A stretch of 64,000 nt of DNA from DASPJL01 sp035628645. GTDB taxonomy: Bacteria; Bacteroidota; Bacteroidia; Cytophagales; Cyclobacteriaceae. Below, in pieces: positions 62,941 through 64,000 of the stretch. The position numbers and the translations under genes are program-made. Under the pieces are notes generated by a model that was not told the DNA's origin, ran no database searches, and worked only from the letters and a program-made list of their open reading frames with translations. Numbering within the stretch: position 1 is the stretch's first letter; every line of letters begins with the position of its first letter. The stretch covers positions 33,831-97,830 of the forward strand of contig DASPJL010000049.1 of the NCBI GenBank assembly GCA_035628645.1. The letters are read 5' to 3'.

Positions 62941-64000
62941 ATGATAAGATGGAAATTTTACTTAATACTTATTTTTTGTACAACTAAACTAAGCCTGGGG
63001 TTTGGACAAAAGGTACCGTTAGATTATTCGGTTTTTGATAATTGGAAGGATATAGAGGGAACTACGATTTCTAATGACGGCAAATATGTAGTTTATGCCC
63101 TCAATCCGCAAGAGGGTGATGCACAATTAATGGTCCTGAATATGGAAACAGATTCCATTGATACCTTAGCCAGAGGAATAGAACCAAACATTTCAGAAGA
63201 CAACCAATATCTTGCCTTTATAATTAAGCCGCCGCTCGAGCTGTTAAAAGAACTCAGAAGGAAAAAAACCAAATCACAGGATTTGCCTAAGGATACCCTG
63301 GCTATTTATAATTTGCAGACCAAAGCAATCGTAAAAATTCCACGGGTCAGGTTTTACCGGTTTCCTGAAAGTGCTTCCGAATGGATTGCGTATCAGTTGG
63401 AAAGATCAATACCTACCAGGTCCTCCTCAAAAAAGAGAAGGAAAAAAGAGGGAAGATTCAGGGATATTGATAATGGAACTACCCTGGTGATCCGAAATCT
63501 GGTTTCAGGTTTGGAATTTAGTTATGATTATGTAACAGAATTTGAGATCTCTAAAAATGCAAATGATCTTATTTTTGCCTCTACTGGTAATGACGGAGAT
63601 TTTCATCCCGGTATCTATTCTTTTAACCTTGACTCTACTTATTTACATACTGTTTACTCCTCACGTAATGGTGAATACAAGAACCTGTCCTGGGATGAGC
63701 AAGGAGAACAAGCGGCGTTTATCGCCGATCTTGATACGACTAAATCGAGGGTGAGGGAATATCAATTATTTTACTGGAAAAAGGGACTTAACACGGCCAC
63801 AATGATGGTTAACTCCCTTCATCCGTCTCTTCCGCTTAATTGGTTGATAAGTGAGTATGCAATTCCTGAATTTTCAACCGATGGCACCAAGCTTTATTTT
63901 GGTACTGCGCCACAACCACTCCTCAATGATACTACACTGCTTCCTGAAGAAATTGTAAATGTAGAAGTTTGGAGTTGGAAAGATGGCTTTATTCAGCCCC
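62941..64000 (+). CDS. S9-family (prolyl oligopeptidase/DPP-like) peptidase, 5' part only
   Basis: The gene runs off the window; 353 codons are visible. The N-terminus has a signal peptide (MIRWKFYLILIFCTTKLSLGFG) and then a WD40-like beta-propeller with repeated segments such as EGTTISNDGKYVVYAL, ISEDNQYLAFII and LSWDEQGEQAAFIADLD. The propeller of S9 peptidases gates substrate access. The catalytic hydrolase domain would be downstream of position 64000, so the peptidase role is inferred from the propeller alone. It could also be another TolB-like propeller protein. Confidence 0.7.
   Translation, partial: MIRWKFYLILIFCTTKLSLGFGQKVPLDYSVFDNWKDIEGTTISNDGKYVVYALNPQEGDAQLMVLNMETDSIDTLARGIEPNISEDNQYLAFIIKPPLELLKELRRKKTKSQDLPKDTLAIYNLQTKAIVKIPRVRFYRFPESASEWIAYQLERSIPTRSSSKKRRKKEGRFRDIDNGTTLVIRNLVSGLEFSYDYVTEFEISKNANDLIFASTGNDGDFHPGIYSFNLDSTYLHTVYSSRNGEYKNLSWDEQGEQAAFIADLDTTKSRVREYQLFYWKKGLNTATMMVNSLHPSLPLNWLISEYAIPEFSTDGTKLYFGTAPQPLLNDTTLLPEEIVNVEVWSWKDGFIQP

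Overview
The window is an AT-rich chromosomal segment of a Bacteroidota bacterium, most likely an aerobic, gliding member of the Cytophagales. The evidence is a type IX secretion cargo with a C-terminal sorting domain (208-2469), the gliding lipoprotein GldH (54194-54682), a CarboxypepD_reg/TonB receptor, RicT next to GldH, promoter-like TAnnTTTG boxes and weak Shine-Dalgarno sequences. No phage, conjugative region or CRISPR array is visible. Mobile DNA is limited to two MITE-like elements and several small intergenic repeat families.

Layout. (1) 208-2469: secreted GH16 glycoside hydrolase. (2) 2684-17687: nitrate/nitrite assimilation block. It holds cobA (siroheme), nirB, nirD, mobA (Mo cofactor), narK, a nitrate reductase fused to an FAD and a BFD domain, a siroheme-free sulfite-reductase-like protein with a rubredoxin tail, an MFS sugar permease, a LysR regulator and a ferredoxin. 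(3) 18056-27597: mixed housekeeping genes (DUF4870 protein, VOC protein, DoxX, pfkB, DUF5916 protein, saccharopine dehydrogenase-like protein, arsC, lipoprotein msrB, HTH protein). (4) 27781-34565: sulfur block with metY, an Rrf2 regulator, TauE-type exporter, TonB receptor and tRNA-Cys. (5) 35360-40201: dacB and the distal histidine operon hisH-hisA-hisF-hisIE. (6) 40416-51411: glycosyltransferases, an ECF sigma/anti-sigma pair, mannose-1-phosphate guanylyltransferase, arabinose-5-phosphate isomerase and recQ. (7) 51556-64000: purD, ricT-gldH, a large DUF4011-type helicase with a small membrane partner, an HhH protein, an NSS transporter with its tiny MetS-like subunit, an lmo0937-type peptide and a truncated S9 peptidase at the window edge.

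The most interesting signals are short and lie outside the obvious genes. A 26-codon ORF ending in four consecutive Cys codons (30323-30403) sits between an Rrf2 operator-like palindrome and the sulfite-exporter gene. It looks like a cysteine-sensing leader peptide. A 14-codon ORF with three consecutive His codons (37064-37108), followed by a terminator-like hairpin, precedes hisH and looks like a histidine attenuator. Three copies of a GTTTA-N4-TAAAC-type operator, spaced 51 and 54 bp apart, occupy the cobA/nirB divergent promoter. The rubredoxin-tailed protein at 12989-14464 keeps the sulfite-reductase fold halves but none of the siroheme ligands, so it may be an electron-transfer partner of the fused nitrate reductase.

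All assignments come from reading the sequence and from recalled family knowledge. No database search was run. Start codons were moved from the longest ORF where a conserved N-terminus, lipobox or ATG made a shorter one more credible (narK, msrB, metY, hisIE, sigma factor, mannose-1-phosphate guanylyltransferase, kdsD).
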